Part shown: piece after piece, positions 9,990-21,090 of the stretch
Layout of the letters: each line of letters begins with the position of its first letter
Position numbering within the stretch: the first letter of the stretch is position 1
Assembly (NCBI RefSeq): GCF_030035675.1
Contig: NC_084491.1
Coordinates: 28,685,801-28,749,800, forward strand
Length of the DNA stretch: 64,000 nucleotides
Direction: 5' to 3'
Source: Rhineura floridana
Taxonomy: Eukaryota > Chordata > Lepidosauria > Squamata > Rhineuridae
Position numbers and translations under genes: made by a program
Notes under the pieces: model-generated
The model's database searches: none
The model's input: the letters and a program-made list of their open reading frames with translations, nothing else
What the model was told of the DNA's origin: nothing

Positions 9990-11448
9990 ATAGCCACTTG
10001 CCTTGCCACCTGAGTAAAAGGTAACCAGGGAGACCACCAGCGTAACACAAACCCTGAATGTAGATTACCATGAGCAAATGTGCTAGTAACTTTTGTGAAT
10101 TTGTTTGCAAGCCAGGGTGACTCACCCTCTCCTCCATGTAAGCCTTTCTACTCTCTGTCCAACTGGTAAGGTGCTTTATAAAAATGAATGTGTTTTGGCA
10201 CAGGAATTAATAGTTGCTATGGGAAAGATGCAAGTAACCTAGTGGAAATGAGAGGAAAGGGCCTTGTTTGGATTTATGCTTCCCATCATTGTTTCAGTGC
10301 AGTAAAATGACTTCATTATGAAGAACATGTTTTCATTCATTCTTCTTTTTTTAAAATCTAGTTTAACACCAGCTTCATCTACCTGTGAGAACAGCTTCTC
10401 CTCCTAGAAAGGTAAAGGTATGCTGGGACTTGTGAGTTTTATTTTTATTTTATTTTTAAAACAAATGTAGGAAAATGAGCTGGAGCTTTCAGCTTTGGAA
10501 AAGAAGCAACACTTTTTCTGATGGGCGTCTCAGATGTTTTGTTTCCCAACTCATATTTGGAAACATGTGTAAGCAAGTGACCAGAGAATTTTACCCCCTG
10601 ATGTGCATCTCTGCAATGTAGCAGTGGACAGGAGTGAGTCTGAAAGCTCCTCATGCATCTTGGGGTCTTCCAAACTAAATCAGAGACTCCCCCATCAGCC
10701 CCAGCCAGCACAGCCAATGAACAAGAATGATGAGTTTTAATCCAATATATGGAGTGGCACAAGTTCCTCACCCTGAACTAAGTAGTACCTGCATAAAAAC
10801 TTATCCTATGTCTCCGGTAATGGCATAAGGAGGTAGTTATCTGTATCCCACTACATCCGATTAAATCCATTCTCCTCTGTCCCACCTCCACTTCTCCAGA
10901 TTACCAAGAGCCTGCCTGAGAGTGATAGTTATTGCAGGCAATGATACGGGGCAGAAAATTTTCATAAATTCATTAGTAACAAAGAATGGATGCAAATTGC
11001 AAATACAATATTAGGCAACATTGGCAGATTCAAAGTTTTGAGTGCTGCTTGTTAAATGCAACTAACATAAATATGTCCAGTTAGATCACTCTCAAGGGCA
11101 TCAGAATGTTTTCCAATGCAAATCACCCTAATTTGCATAGGGAAATTGTCCAGTTCAAAAATTTCCAAGAAAACCCACATCACAGATTGCAGGATGGTGG
11201 CTACCCAAGTAAGATTTTAAACCACTGTGTGGCTCCTGACTGAGTTAGCCCACGTTAAGGTACATTGCCTTTGCCAGCTTTCATCTGCTTCTCTGTGATG
11301 TGTTTTTTTCAAATGCCAATAGGGTAATGTAATGTATGAGGCATTTCAAGGTATTTTAGATGTCCAGCTGAATTATGATTGTCCAGAAATTCTGAAGGAA
11401 CATTAATTTTCATTCCAGTTTCCAGTACAAGGCAGCACTAGATTATAA
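9990..11448. other. Unassigned intron or intergenic DNA
   Basis: Apart from a degenerate family Q fragment at about 10685-10768 (CCCATCAGCCCCAGCCAGCA), nothing could be assigned. No splice-bounded coding exon recognised. Confidence 0.45.
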
Positions 11449-11449
11449 G

Positions 11450-11522
11450 GCAGGGGTGGGGAACCTGTGGCTCTCCAGATGTTGTTGGGCTCTAACTCCC
11501 TTCAGTCTTCGCCAGCATGGCT
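11450..11522. mobile_element. hAT-type MITE family Q, left arm
   Basis: CAGGGGTGGGGAACCTGTGG then CTCTCCAGATGTTGTTGGGC: the canonical left terminus of family Q. The right arm is missing. Confidence 0.65.
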
Positions 11523-12290
11523 AGTGGGCAGAGAGTTCTTAACAGTTGGATTTTCACAGCCTTCGCGTGTGGGAATGAAAGCTGAAAAGGGGAAATGCAG
11601 GGAGGTGTTTTGTTCACAACATTATGCAGAAGCCCTGCAAAAAGGGAGTGAACAAAGTGTGGCTGTGCCACAGGATGTGCCAAATGTCTGGGAAGACAAG
11701 AAACATTTGCCTAGTTTTGAAAGCTTTCTGCAGCAAAAGAGGCAAATTGGTTTTCTTTTAAAACTGGCTTTCCTCTTCAGCTGGGTGATAGTTTTTACTG
11801 CAGCCATTCAAAATATTTTCCATTTGCTTCCACCCTGCCTGCACATATGGCCATCTAGGATCATGACATAATACAGCATTTACCCTGGATGAACTGGCCT
11901 CTGCTCCCTTCTACCAAATTAGTAATAAAGTAAGCAGCCTCCCAAGCCTTTGAAATGTAGGCGTTTGAGCTCTAAGTGGCCGAAAGCTGATAAGTTCATT
12001 AAGTGTAGCCAGACTTATAGGTGCTTCTTGATCATTCAGCATTTCTGTTACCTTTGTTCACAGTTTTGCTGTACTTGCGATATTTCTAGAGTTCCTTTCT
12101 ATGAAAATGTTCACAAGTCAGCCTTCCATGTATGCTTGCTGAGCTTTCCTGTATTAGTTTCAGACGGATCTTGTGAGAGGCTCCCACACAAGAACCATTG
12201 AAATAAATGGAGACTGCCCATAGCTGTGCTTGGTAGACTCATGTCTGTTGTTTGTGTTTAGTAGCTCACTTTGTATGTATGAACTATGAA
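11523..12290. other. Unassigned DNA
   Basis: No repeat or gene recognised. The longest open frame on the plus strand begins inside the MITE arm and has no family resemblance. Confidence 0.4.
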
Positions 12291-12850
12291 TAGGGATAGC
12301 AGAGAGATTTGATTCAGTTGCGATTTAATGGTGAACTTACCTAATTCCCACTTTCTAATATAATATGTGAACCAAAGCACAGCTATCTTTTGAAATCCAC
12401 GTTTCTCTGGATTTTGCAGTACAGTTCTCCAGTCAAGTAATGTGTAAAAAAAAAAACTATATACTGGGGTAAGGTGTGTGTTAAAATGCATACATTTGTG
12501 AAAATAACATATAAAAATGCGTTGTTGGAGGCAGTAATGCTTCTGAATACCAGTTGCTAGAAACTGCAGGTGAGCTCTGTTGTGCTCAAGTCCTGCTTGC
12601 AGGCTTCTTAGGTTCTTATTGTAGTAAAAAAAATTGCTTTGCAAAACTCTTAATGTTAGGTGAAATTTCATTTGAACATGTATACACTAGGAGAACTGTG
12701 CGCTCAAATGCCGATGTATTTTCACGAGGAGTTTTTAAAAAGTTGCAGACTGTTGTAAACTATTGTGGAAATATTGGGAACTGAACTGAAGATTGGAAAA
12801 AATGAGAAAGTGAGAGAAACTGAAATTGACAGATTCACACCTCTCTAACT
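12291..12850. mobile_element. Putative TAGGGAT-type DNA element with CR1 3' fragment inside
   Basis: The outer A/T-rich parts resemble the element at 6425-6860. The middle (about 12524-12622) reads GCTTCTGAATACCAGTTGCT ... TGCTTGCAGGCTTCTTAGGT, a CR1 3' end with an internal deletion. Outer boundaries are uncertain. Confidence 0.4.
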
Positions 12851-12983
12851 ATGAAGTGTACCATGCCAATCTTTTCATCTGCTTCCTGGTTAAGGTGTGT
12901 GCATATAACAGTCACAATTCCCTTAAACTTGTTTGTGTGCTTGTGTAGTTACGCATGGGCATATTCCCTTTTATTTCTGTTTT

Positions 12984-13990
12984 CTCTGGACATTAAATAC
13001 TATTCACTAATGGGCAAAAACCCCTTGCAGTTTAAGAACATACTTACTGCCAACAGATATTTCTATCAAACTTTAAAAAGCAAGGAAATTGGGCAGCTAT
13101 AGCAAATGCACCAGCAGAGCAGGAGACCTGACCTCCTCTCTGAGGTATTGTACTGCCCTACAAATTAGTACAAATCCAAACACAATTTGGGTGGGTCTTT
13201 CATAGTCCAAACTACTTCCTGTGTAGTTTGAAGAACTTGATAACATGTGCCTCTGAGCATGTGGTGAGTGGTGGCAACACCTGCAATCAGGACTGCATCT
13301 CCAAAGATGGAGTATTATTTTTTTTATATGTTTACTTTGCTTCTTGCTGAGAGTTGTTAGGAGACTCTTATTCCCCTGACAGAGCTTCAGTGGCCAGAGG
13401 GGTTTAACAGCCAGTCCCTCTTCCTAGAGAATTCTGAGGATTGTAGTTCTGTGAGGGGAATAGGGCTTCTCCTAGCAACTCTCAGCACCCATCACAAACT
13501 ACACTTCCCAGGATTCTTTAGGGGAAGCCATGACTGTTTAAAGTGGAATAAATGTCTGGTGTGGATGTGACCCCCTGATTAGCCAAGCCAAACAGCTGTT
13601 AGTCTGGCTTTTAGAACACTGACAGTTGGGTTCTTACTGAACATGCCTGTGCTTATCATAGACTCCAATGTTAATTTTCTGAAATTAATTAAAAATCAGC
13701 CATGCTTTTTTTTTTTTTTACTTTTAAACTGCAGAAGATGAAGGTCAGCGTTTGGGGCAAGGTCAGTAACAGGATTACAGGTACTTTGTGAACATGGCTG
13801 ATTTTTAATTTCAACAAATTATGAGACACTGACTGAAAAAAGTCAAAGGGTCTGGATTTTTTTCTTCATTTTACACTTTGAACTCTGAATTCTCTTTGAG
13901 TGTTTTGTGTATCACCATGAAAACATAGAGGGTTTTTAGGCGAACGTTTCTGAGTTCAGGACTATACTCTTTGTACGATTTTGTTTTGAA
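12984..13990. repeat. Unclassified mosaic repeat, copy 2 (R, palindrome, inverted L)
   Basis: Segment R lies at 12984-13318 in plus orientation and is followed by a family P palindrome (13325-13572). About 420 bp then follow that are the reverse complement of 21340-21775; both contain the blocks CTTTTAGAACACTGACAGTT, AACTGCAGAAGATGAAGGTC and TTTCTGAGTTCAGGACTATA. Compared with copy 3, R lies on the opposite side of the palindrome, so the copies are rearranged relative to each other. No coding frame. Confidence 0.62.
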
Positions 13991-13999
13991 ATGAGTTTA

Positions 14000-14670
14000 T
14001 GGCAAGTAGCAGAATGGCATGGGAGGTATTTTCAATTTAACATGGTGGAATGTGAAAAATCCATGCTGGCTATAATTTCCTCATTTGTATCGGCTTCAAG
14101 GCCAATTATGGATTCTTAGAAATCTACTTGGCTTCCGGTAAACTTACTTTTGTGGCTGGGAAATAATATGCTGTTTCTTCTGGTTGTGTAGAATATAATC
14201 TCTTTTATCAAGTTTGCTTCATGTTTTGGCTTGTTTAAAGCAGCCTCACTTTTTAGTTTCTGCAAGTTATTTCCTTGTTGTCCCAAACTTTTTGCATAGA
14301 TCCCCCTGTCATAAAGAGTCTAATCCCATGACCTCATACAGCTGTGAACAAATGTATGAGAAAAAGTTTTATCTTCCTATTGACACTAATAATAACAATA
14401 ATGGTGTGATAAGAATGTATAAGCTTGTATACAGAGTCAAATTTCCTGGGGCATTTATCCATTTGTTTATCGCATTTGGACCCCACCCACTCTCCAGGTA
14501 GTACAGAGTGGCAAAAATGGGTCTGTCCCATTTTATCCTCCCAACAACTCTGTGAGATAGTTTCATTTGAGAGTGTGACTTGTTTGAGCTTATCCAGGGC
14601 ATTTTGTAGTTCAACAAGGATCAGAACCCAGGTCTCCCCGAGCAAAATCTAGCACTCTTTCTGCTACATT
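14000..14670. other. Unassigned DNA
   Basis: No gene recognised. The part around 14490-14640 resembles a degenerate SINE or LINE tail (GATCAGAACCCAGGTCTCCC) but is not assignable. Confidence 0.4.
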
Positions 14671-14671
14671 C

Positions 14672-14742
14672 TTTGGGGGAGACCATGGCGCAGTTTAAAG
14701 TGGTATGATACTGCTTTAAATGTATAGGGCAGATGGGGCCTA
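14672..14742. mobile_element. Family P MITE, right-end fragment
   Basis: TTTGGGGGAGACCATGGCGC, then AGTTTAAAGTGGTATGATAC: the terminal part of the family P palindrome, directly next to an L2 element. Confidence 0.5.
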
Positions 14743-14754
14743 AGTTTCAAGGGG

Positions 14755-16502
14755 CAAGCCAGAGGTTGAAGTGACCTGAAGGGGAGGGAAACATGCCCCT
14801 TCTCTGCAAAATCAAGGGCTCTTTAATTCACCTGGACCCTTGCCCTTCTTGGCTAATAAAGCTAGCAGGACTGGAACAGCCGGCTGGGCCAGGGCAGTGA
14901 TTAACGCTTCACTGCGAGAGGGAGTGGTCCCTGGTCGCCTGAAAGAGGCGACAGTAAGACCACTTCTGAAGAAACCATCTTTAGACCCGGAAAATTTTAA
15001 CAACTATAGGCCAGTAGCTAATGTTCCATTCCTGGGCAAGGTCCTGGAACAAGTGGTTGCAAACCAGCTCCAGACACTCTTGGATGAAACCGATTTTCTG
15101 GATCCATTTCAGTCCGGCTTTAGACCCGGTTTTGGCACGGAGACAGCCTTGGTCGCACTGTATGATGACCTTTGTCGGGAGACAGACAGGGGGAGTGTGA
15201 CTCTGCTGATTCTCCTTGATCTCTCAGCGGCTTTTGATACCATCGACCATGGTATCCTTCTGGGCCGACTCACTGATTTGGGAGTGGGCGGTATTGCGTG
15301 GCAGTGGTTCCGCTCCTACTTGGTGGGCCATCTCCAGAGGGTAGCGCTTGGGGAGCATTACTCGGCACCCTGGGACCTCCAGTATGGGGTTCCGCAGGGG
15401 TCAGTTCTGTCCCCCATGCTTTTTAATATCTATATGAAGCCACTGGGTGCGGTCATCAGGAGCTTTGGAGTGCGTTGCCATCAGTATGCTGATGACACGC
15501 AGCTCTATTTCTCCTTTTCATCTTCTACAGGTGAGTCTGTCGATGTGCTGAACCGATGCCTAGCTGCGACAATGGACTGGATGAGAGCTAACAAACTGAG
15601 GCTTAATCCAGACAAGACTGAGATGCTGCTGGTGGGTGGTTCTCCTGACCGGTTGGTGGATGTTCGACCTGTTCTGGATGGGGTTGCACTCCCCCTGAAG
15701 GAGCAGGTTCGTAGTTTGGGAGTCCTTCTGGAATCATCCCTGTCACTCGAGGCTCAGATAGCCTCGGTGGCAAAGGGTGCTTTTTACCAACTCAGGCTAG
15801 TGGCCCAACTACGCCCCTATCTGGACAGGGAGAACCTCGCTTCAGTAGTTCATGCGCTGGTAACCTCGAAACTAGATTACTGCAATGCACTCTACGTGGG
15901 GCTGCCTTTGAAGACGGTTCGGAAACTGCAGCTTGTGCAGAATGCAGCGGCCAGACTGTTAACGGGGACCAGACGGTCCGACCATATAACACCTGTTCTG
16001 GCCTGCTTGCATTGGCTACCTATATGTTTCCGGGCCAGGTTCAAAGTGCTGGTTCTAACCTACAAAGCCCTACACGGCACAGGACCACAATACCTGTTGG
16101 AACGCCTCCCCCGATATGAACCTGCCCGTACACTCCGCTCATCAACGAAGACCCTCCTCCGAGTGCCTACCCATAGGGAAGCTCAGAGAGCAGCAACACG
16201 AAAAAGGGCTTTTTCAGTGGTGGCCCCCGAACTGTGGAACAACCTCCCTGAGGAAATATGCCTGACGCCAACATTACTATCTTTTCGGCGCCAGGTTAAA
16301 ACTTTTCTCTTCACCCAGGCATTTTAATTAGTTAGTATATGTTGGAACTGTTTTAATCTTAACATTTTAAATTTTAATGTTTTATATTGTTATATGTATA
16401 TTGTATTTCTGATGTTGTTCTTGTTCTTGTAAACCACCCAGAGAGCTTTGGCTATGGGGCAGTCTATAAGTTTAATGAAATAAGTAAAATAAATAAATAC
16501 AC
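14755..16502 (+). repeat. L2-type LINE with long open reverse transcriptase frame
   Basis: A continuous frame of about 495 codons (14840-16327) encodes a non-LTR reverse transcriptase of the Jockey/L2 group. Visible blocks are NNYRPVANVPFLGKVLEQ, FQSGFRPGFGTETA, LLILLDLSAAFDTIDH, GVPQGSVLSPMLFNIYMKPL and the catalytic YADDTQLY. The C-terminal region is typical of L2 ([46 protein letters not shown]). The endonuclease is missing (5' truncation). Just upstream, the conserved LDPCPSWLIK is read in another frame: one base is lost at about 14866. The 3' UTR ends in AAATAAATAAATA. The long open frame suggests a fairly young insertion. Confidence 0.93.
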
Positions 16503-16735
16503 AGGGAAATATATTCAGGTACTTCAGCTCTTCACAGGTAAATGAATTGCAGAATACACTGAAAACACCAGCAACCTGGGAACGACTTGAGAGAATAAGT
16601 AATAAAATGTTGCGGAAACATCCTGGGATCTTTTTTTATCTGTTTTCAATTGTACAGAAGAATATAGGCACGTTGCAGGCATAAAGTGCTCAGGGAAAGT
16701 GGGCAAGCTGCCTCAGCCCCTTATCACTGAGCTAC
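16503..16735. other. Unassigned DNA
   Basis: Short spacer between the L2 tail and the next SINE; nothing recognised. Confidence 0.4.
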
Positions 16736-16737
16736 GG

Positions 16738-17085
16738 CCTTGAGGAAGGGTCATAGCGCAGTGGTAGAGTATCTATTTTCCATGCAGAGGGTCTCAGGTT
16801 CAGTCCCTGTCATCTCCAGGTGGGGCTGAGAATGTCCCCTGTCTGAAATCCTGGAGAGCTGTTGCCAGTCAGTGTAGACCACTGTTCTTCAGCCTTGGGT
16901 CGCCACATGTTGTTGGACTACAACTCCCATCTTCCTTGGCCATTGGCCAAGCTGGCTGGGGTTGATGGGAGTTGTAGTTCAACAACATCTGGGGGCCCAA
17001 GGTTGAAGAATAGTGATGTAAACAAAACTGAGCTACACGGACCAATGGTCTGGTCCAGTATAAAACTGCTTCCTGTGTTCCTGGC
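16738..17085 (+). repeat. tRNA-derived SINE type A, interrupted by a hAT MITE
   Basis: Left part: GCGCAGTGGTAGAGTATCT (A box), CAGGTTCAGTCCCTGTCAT (B box), ATCCTGGAGAGCTGTTGCCA. The body is broken at 16880 and resumes at 17024 with AAAACTGAGCTACACGGACC and GGTCCAGTATAAAACTGCTT. Joining the two SINE parts restores the uninterrupted order seen at 58731-58925. Confidence 0.85.
16880..17015. mobile_element. hAT MITE inserted in a SINE, with target duplication
   Basis: Palindromic element of 136 bp. It starts CACTGTTCTTCAGCCTTGGG and ends CCCAAGGTTGAAGAATAGTG, its near-complement. It is flanked by GTGTAGAC (16872-16879) and ATGTAAAC (17016-17023), an 8-bp direct repeat with 6 matches. Confidence 0.85.
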
Positions 17086-17199
17086 CCCACCCTTCCACCC
17101 CAACCTAATCATGTTGAGTGGGGAGGTCTGAAGGCTAAGCATTTGGCTAAACTTGCGTAGAGGCCTCCTTGGTATCAGGAACTCTGAAGATGCAGGAAG

Positions 17200-17280
17200 G
17201 CTTCTAAGCACACTGCCAGTCCATCTAGCTCAGTATCGTCTGTCTCTGTATAAGGCAGCTTATACTATTTTGAATGCATG
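17200..17280 (+). repeat. SINE type A tail fragment
   Basis: CCATCTAGCTCAGTATCGTC and CTGTATAAGGCAGCTTATAC are the 3' part of the type A SINE. Confidence 0.5.
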
Positions 17281-17329
17281 AACTGGGCTTGTGTAAAACA
17301 GAATTGCTAGATAAGAACCCTGGGGCCCA

Positions 17330-17690
17330 GGTCAGAAATAAAGCTTAACCATGGTTTGTAGCATTAACCCTGGTTAAAACCCCACCCAAAGTACAATGAA
17401 ACCACAATTTAACTTGCCAAGCTAAGTCCTCAGCCCAGAGAGTTGCTTGTCCCTTAGCAAGTAGGGAGGCTAGAGAGGCAGAGAAACTGCTTTAACTATG
17501 GTTTGTTCAGCACAGATACAGTGGTTTGTTCAGTGGTGAGCACCAATCACAACTTGTAAACCCACTTTAGAGCATGGTATTGCAAGTTAGTTTGTGGCAG
17601 TTCTTAACCATAGGTTAAGGCATTTAAAGGCAATCCTTAACCATGGTGAAGGAAAACAAGCTCTGGTTAAGTGCCATGTCTGCATAGGCC
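17330..17690. repeat. Unclassified repeat with AACCATGGTT motifs
   Basis: About 360 bp with several AACCATGGTT/AACCATAGGTTAA-type inverted motifs at both ends, suggesting a degenerate inverted-repeat DNA element. Loosely similar sequence is at 20930-21090 and 56690-57130. Confidence 0.4.
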
Positions 17691-17844
17691 AAAATCAACA
17701 GCCTCTGAAATGTATTCACATATTTAAAAACATTTCTGTTCTCATTATCTGCCTGAAATATCAGGACAGCTAACAAAATAGATTAAAACAATAAAAACGG
17801 AGTAAGTAAAAGCTATAATACCAAATAAAACACATTAGATGAAG

Positions 17845-17985
17845 GATGAGGAACCTGTAGCTCTCAAGATGTTGTTGATGATTGGACTCAAATCTCTCCC
17901 TCCAAGCCAGCGTGCCCAATGGCCAAGGATGATGGGAGCTGTAGTCCAACAACTTTTGGAGGGTCACTGGTTCTCCATCCCTGCA
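17845..17985. mobile_element. hAT-type MITE, family Q
   Basis: Both arms present: GATGAGGAACCTGTAGCTCTC and TGGAGGGTCACTGGTTCTCC, with CCAATGGCCAAGGATGATGG in the loop. Confidence 0.7.
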
Positions 17986-18330
17986 TTCAGTTAACAGCAG
18001 CAGAAAAGTAATCAAGAGTTTCCTTTTCTTCCCTCTCTGAATGCTCACCTAAATAAAACTTATTTGACTTTGTGCTGAAAAGATGGCCCTCCAAGGGACC
18101 TTGGGAGTCGTATCTAACTAACTTATACTCAGAGTAGACCCACTGAAATAATGGCCCATGTCTATTAATGTAAGTGAGGCTACTCTGAATAGGACTGCCA
18201 TTGGATACTAGTCTGAATGTTTCAGAGCCTGGCTGGCACTATGGAGAAGGCCAACTCTGGATACACAGATACATCATTGTAGCAACTGAGAAGGTTATAT
18301 GAGGGGAAATGATCTTGTGAAACAACATGT

Positions 18331-18523
18331 GGTCACATCTACAGCATACATTTAAAGCACATTTAAAACTCATGGCTTCCCCCAAAGAATGATGGGAACT
18401 GTAGTTTTGCCCCTCACAGAGCTACAGTTCCCTGCACCCTTAACAAACTACAGTTCCCAGGATTCTTTGTGAGAAGCCACGTACTTTAAATGTGCTTCAA
18501 ATGTATGATGTAGATGTGCCTGT
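18331..18523. mobile_element. Palindromic MITE, family P
   Basis: Best kept palindrome of its family. The ends are GTCACATCTACAGCATACA and ATGTATGATGTAGATGTGCC; the arms are CTCATGGCTTCCCCCAAAGA and GATTCTTTGTGAGAAGCCAC. Confidence 0.75.
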
Positions 18524-18529
18524 GTAATA

Positions 18530-19360
18530 AGCTCTTACAATAGAAGTGAGCAAGCAAACTTCGATGCCTCAGTCTTCAAGATAACTTCAGTTAGCAGGAG
18601 GTCCGTGGGAAAGGAGGGATAGGCCAAAACCTTTCAGGGAGAAGTGTAATGAACCTTTGCTGTGTTGTTTTTCTTTGCTGAGCGGCCACTGGCTCTTGAA
18701 AACTTGCTTTGTTTCCCCAGTATTCTCGGGAAAGAAGTGTGTTTGGTCTCAGTATAATTTCAGCGACACGTGACCTGGTTGAGGAGCTGATCCTTCTCAC
18801 GCAATCTGCCCCATTCTCTGCTTGCCCAAAGAGCAGCCTTTTCTCCCCTGGCAACCACCTTGGAGAGTTGAGTTTCTTGACACAAGAATTAAGAGCTTCT
18901 TAACCGCAGTAATCCTTTGCCAATAATAGCCTTGACTGATGGGTAGCCGGATATAAAGGAGGACAAGGATCGCGCTCTTTGGACAGATGTGCAGAAGGGA
19001 GACTTTTGATCCATTCAACTTGCCCATAAGTCTATTCTACACATGCTGCCATATGTAAGGGTTAGACTCCTGAAGGAGTAGAATAGACAGTTGTCATTGA
19101 AGACTGCATTCTTGGGAGAAATCTCCCTCAAGTAGAGCAGATTGGTGCAGCGGAGAGGTAAGCTATGCTACAATCTTTCTCCCTATTGTGCTTGCTTTTT
19201 TTTTAAAAAAAGAAAAAAGTAGGGAATATTTGTTATTTATTACATTTAGATCCCGCCCTTCCTCCCAAGGAAGTCCAGGGCGACATTTACACGGAGCACT
19301 GAAATGTGGCACCTCCCATTTACAGTCTGAAGTAGTACCGTCTGTTCTACCACCTCATTC
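18530..19360. other. Unassigned DNA
   Basis: No gene recognised; it carries short open frames only. A CCCGCCCTTCCTCCCAAGGA block at 19253 resembles an L2 tail fragment in reverse. Confidence 0.4.
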
Positions 19361-19364
19361 TAGA

Positions 19365-20860
19365 TGGGTGATCCAGAAGACATTGTGTGCTTCGACTCTC
19401 AAAAAGTTTTTAATAAAGTCTTTTAAAGTAAGCAAGTCCTTTAATGGATTGGTAACTGGTTAAAGAACTGGAAGCAAATTAATGGGGGATGAGGCATATT
19501 AATGGCTATGTTCTATCACTGCTGAGAGGCAATATGCTTCTGAATACCAATTGCTGGAAACTGCAGGAGAGGAGAGTGCTGTTATACTCAGGTCCTGTTT
19601 GCAGGCTTCCTGCAGGCATCTGGTTGGCCACTATGAGAACAGGATGGTGGGCTAGATGGGCCACTGGCCTGATCCAGCAGACTCTTGTTATGTTCTTAAG
19701 CATATAATAGGAATATATGGAGAGTTATCACAATGGAGGGATGTAGAAAATAGAATTTTCCAAGGATCCTCATTGGAACTGGTGCAGTTTCGCTTGTTCA
19801 TTAATGATCTGCTAGAGGTAGGAGTGAGCAATGAAGTGGCCTAGTTTGCTGATAACACCAAATTGTTCAGGGTGGTAAAAAAATGGGATTGTGAGGAACT
19901 CCAGAGGGATCTCTCAAAACTGGCTGAATGGGCAGTAAAATGGAAAATGCAGTTCAATGTAAGCAAGTGTAAAATAATGCAGGTTGGCACAATTCTTTCT
20001 CCCCCCCCCCCGGCCAACTTCACATAGATGATTTATTGGGCCTGAACTGACTATGACTGACAAGGAAAGAGATCTTGGAGTTGAGGTAGACAGCTTGGTG
20101 AAGAAGTCAACCCAGTGTGTGGCAGCTGTGGAAAAAAAGCCAGTTCTATGCTAGGAATCGTTAGGAAAGGGGTTTAAAATAAAACTGCCAATATCATAAT
20201 GCCTCTATACAAATCTGTGGTATGAGTGAACTTGCAAAACTGTGCAGTTCTGGTTGCCTCCCTTCAAAATAACTGGAATTGCAGAACTGGAAAAGGTTCA
20301 GAAAATGGCTACCAATATGATCACAGGACTGGAACAACTTGGAAAAGGTGCAGCTTTTTTAGTTTAGGAAAAAAGGTGTGTAAGAGAGGATATAATAGTG
20401 GAGGAAGTAGACAGGGAGATTTTTTCTCTCCCCCTCTAATACTACTAAAACCTGGGGTCATCTAATGAAGCTTAATGATGGAAGATTCAGCACAGACAAT
20501 AGGAAGTTCTTCACACAAAACTATGGCATTCACTGCCATGAGATAAAATAATAGCCACCAACTTGGAAGGTTTTAAAATGGTTTTAGATAAATTCATGGA
20601 GGATAAGGCTATAAATGGCTACTAGTTATAATGGTAGTGTACTACCTCCAGTGTCTGACGTGGTATGTCTTTGAATATATCAGTGGCTAAGGAGCACTAG
20701 TCTGGAGAGTGTTGTTGCATTCATGTTCTGCTTGTGGCCTTATTATAGGAATTTGGCTGGCCACCATGTGTACAGTATGCTGAACTAGATGGGCCTTAAG
20801 TCTTATCCAGCAGGCTGTTCTTCTTTTTTGTACGTTATTACAACCTGGCCATGCAGGATT
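19365..20860 (+). repeat. CR1/L3-like LINE, degraded RT with a second CR1 3' end inside
   Basis: Several frames encode the end of a CR1-type reverse transcriptase: near 19385 the degraded CFDSQKVFN; at about 19745 SLELVQFRLFINDLLEVG; then FADNTKLFRVVKKW and LQRDLSKLAEWAVKWKMQFN (about 19845-19960). The typical 3' UTR runs to about 20860. A separate CR1 3' end (19500-19705, ending TTATGTTCTTA) splits the polymerase region. Multiple stops and frame changes show an old copy. Confidence 0.8.
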
Positions 20861-20929
20861 GGGAAATCCTATATGCCAATTAGTGGAGCAGCCTATGATT
20901 TGCAAACCTGGGAAGGATCGCTCAGACTA

Positions 20930-21090
20930 TAGTTTGCCAGTTTGGACATAAACTGCAAACTGTGGTTTGATTAAAGCAGGAAGTATTGAATTAAGCCCAG
21001 TGTACAAGAAGAAAGCCAAGGAATGAGAAGTGTACACGTGCAGCACTTTCATGATCCAACCATGATTTGAAGGATTGTCAGAATGCAGCC
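20930..21090. repeat. Unclassified repeat, related to 56690-57130
   Basis: GACTATAGTTTGCCAGTTTG, ACTGTGGTTTGATTAAAGCA and ATCCAACCATGATTTGAAGG recall the TGGTTTG-rich repeat in the SRPRA gene. Weak assignment. Confidence 0.35.

Noticed and set aside
9742-10137. Minus-strand frame of 131 codons as a host gene
   Set aside because: The second half is the BovB LINE C terminus, and the first half is unrelated flanking DNA read through.
11467-11871. Plus-strand frame of 134 codons as a gene
   Set aside because: It begins in a MITE arm and shows no recognisable domain or splice signals.
19841-20465. Short frames in the CR1 region as independent genes
   Set aside because: They are pieces of a broken CR1 polymerase in changing frames.
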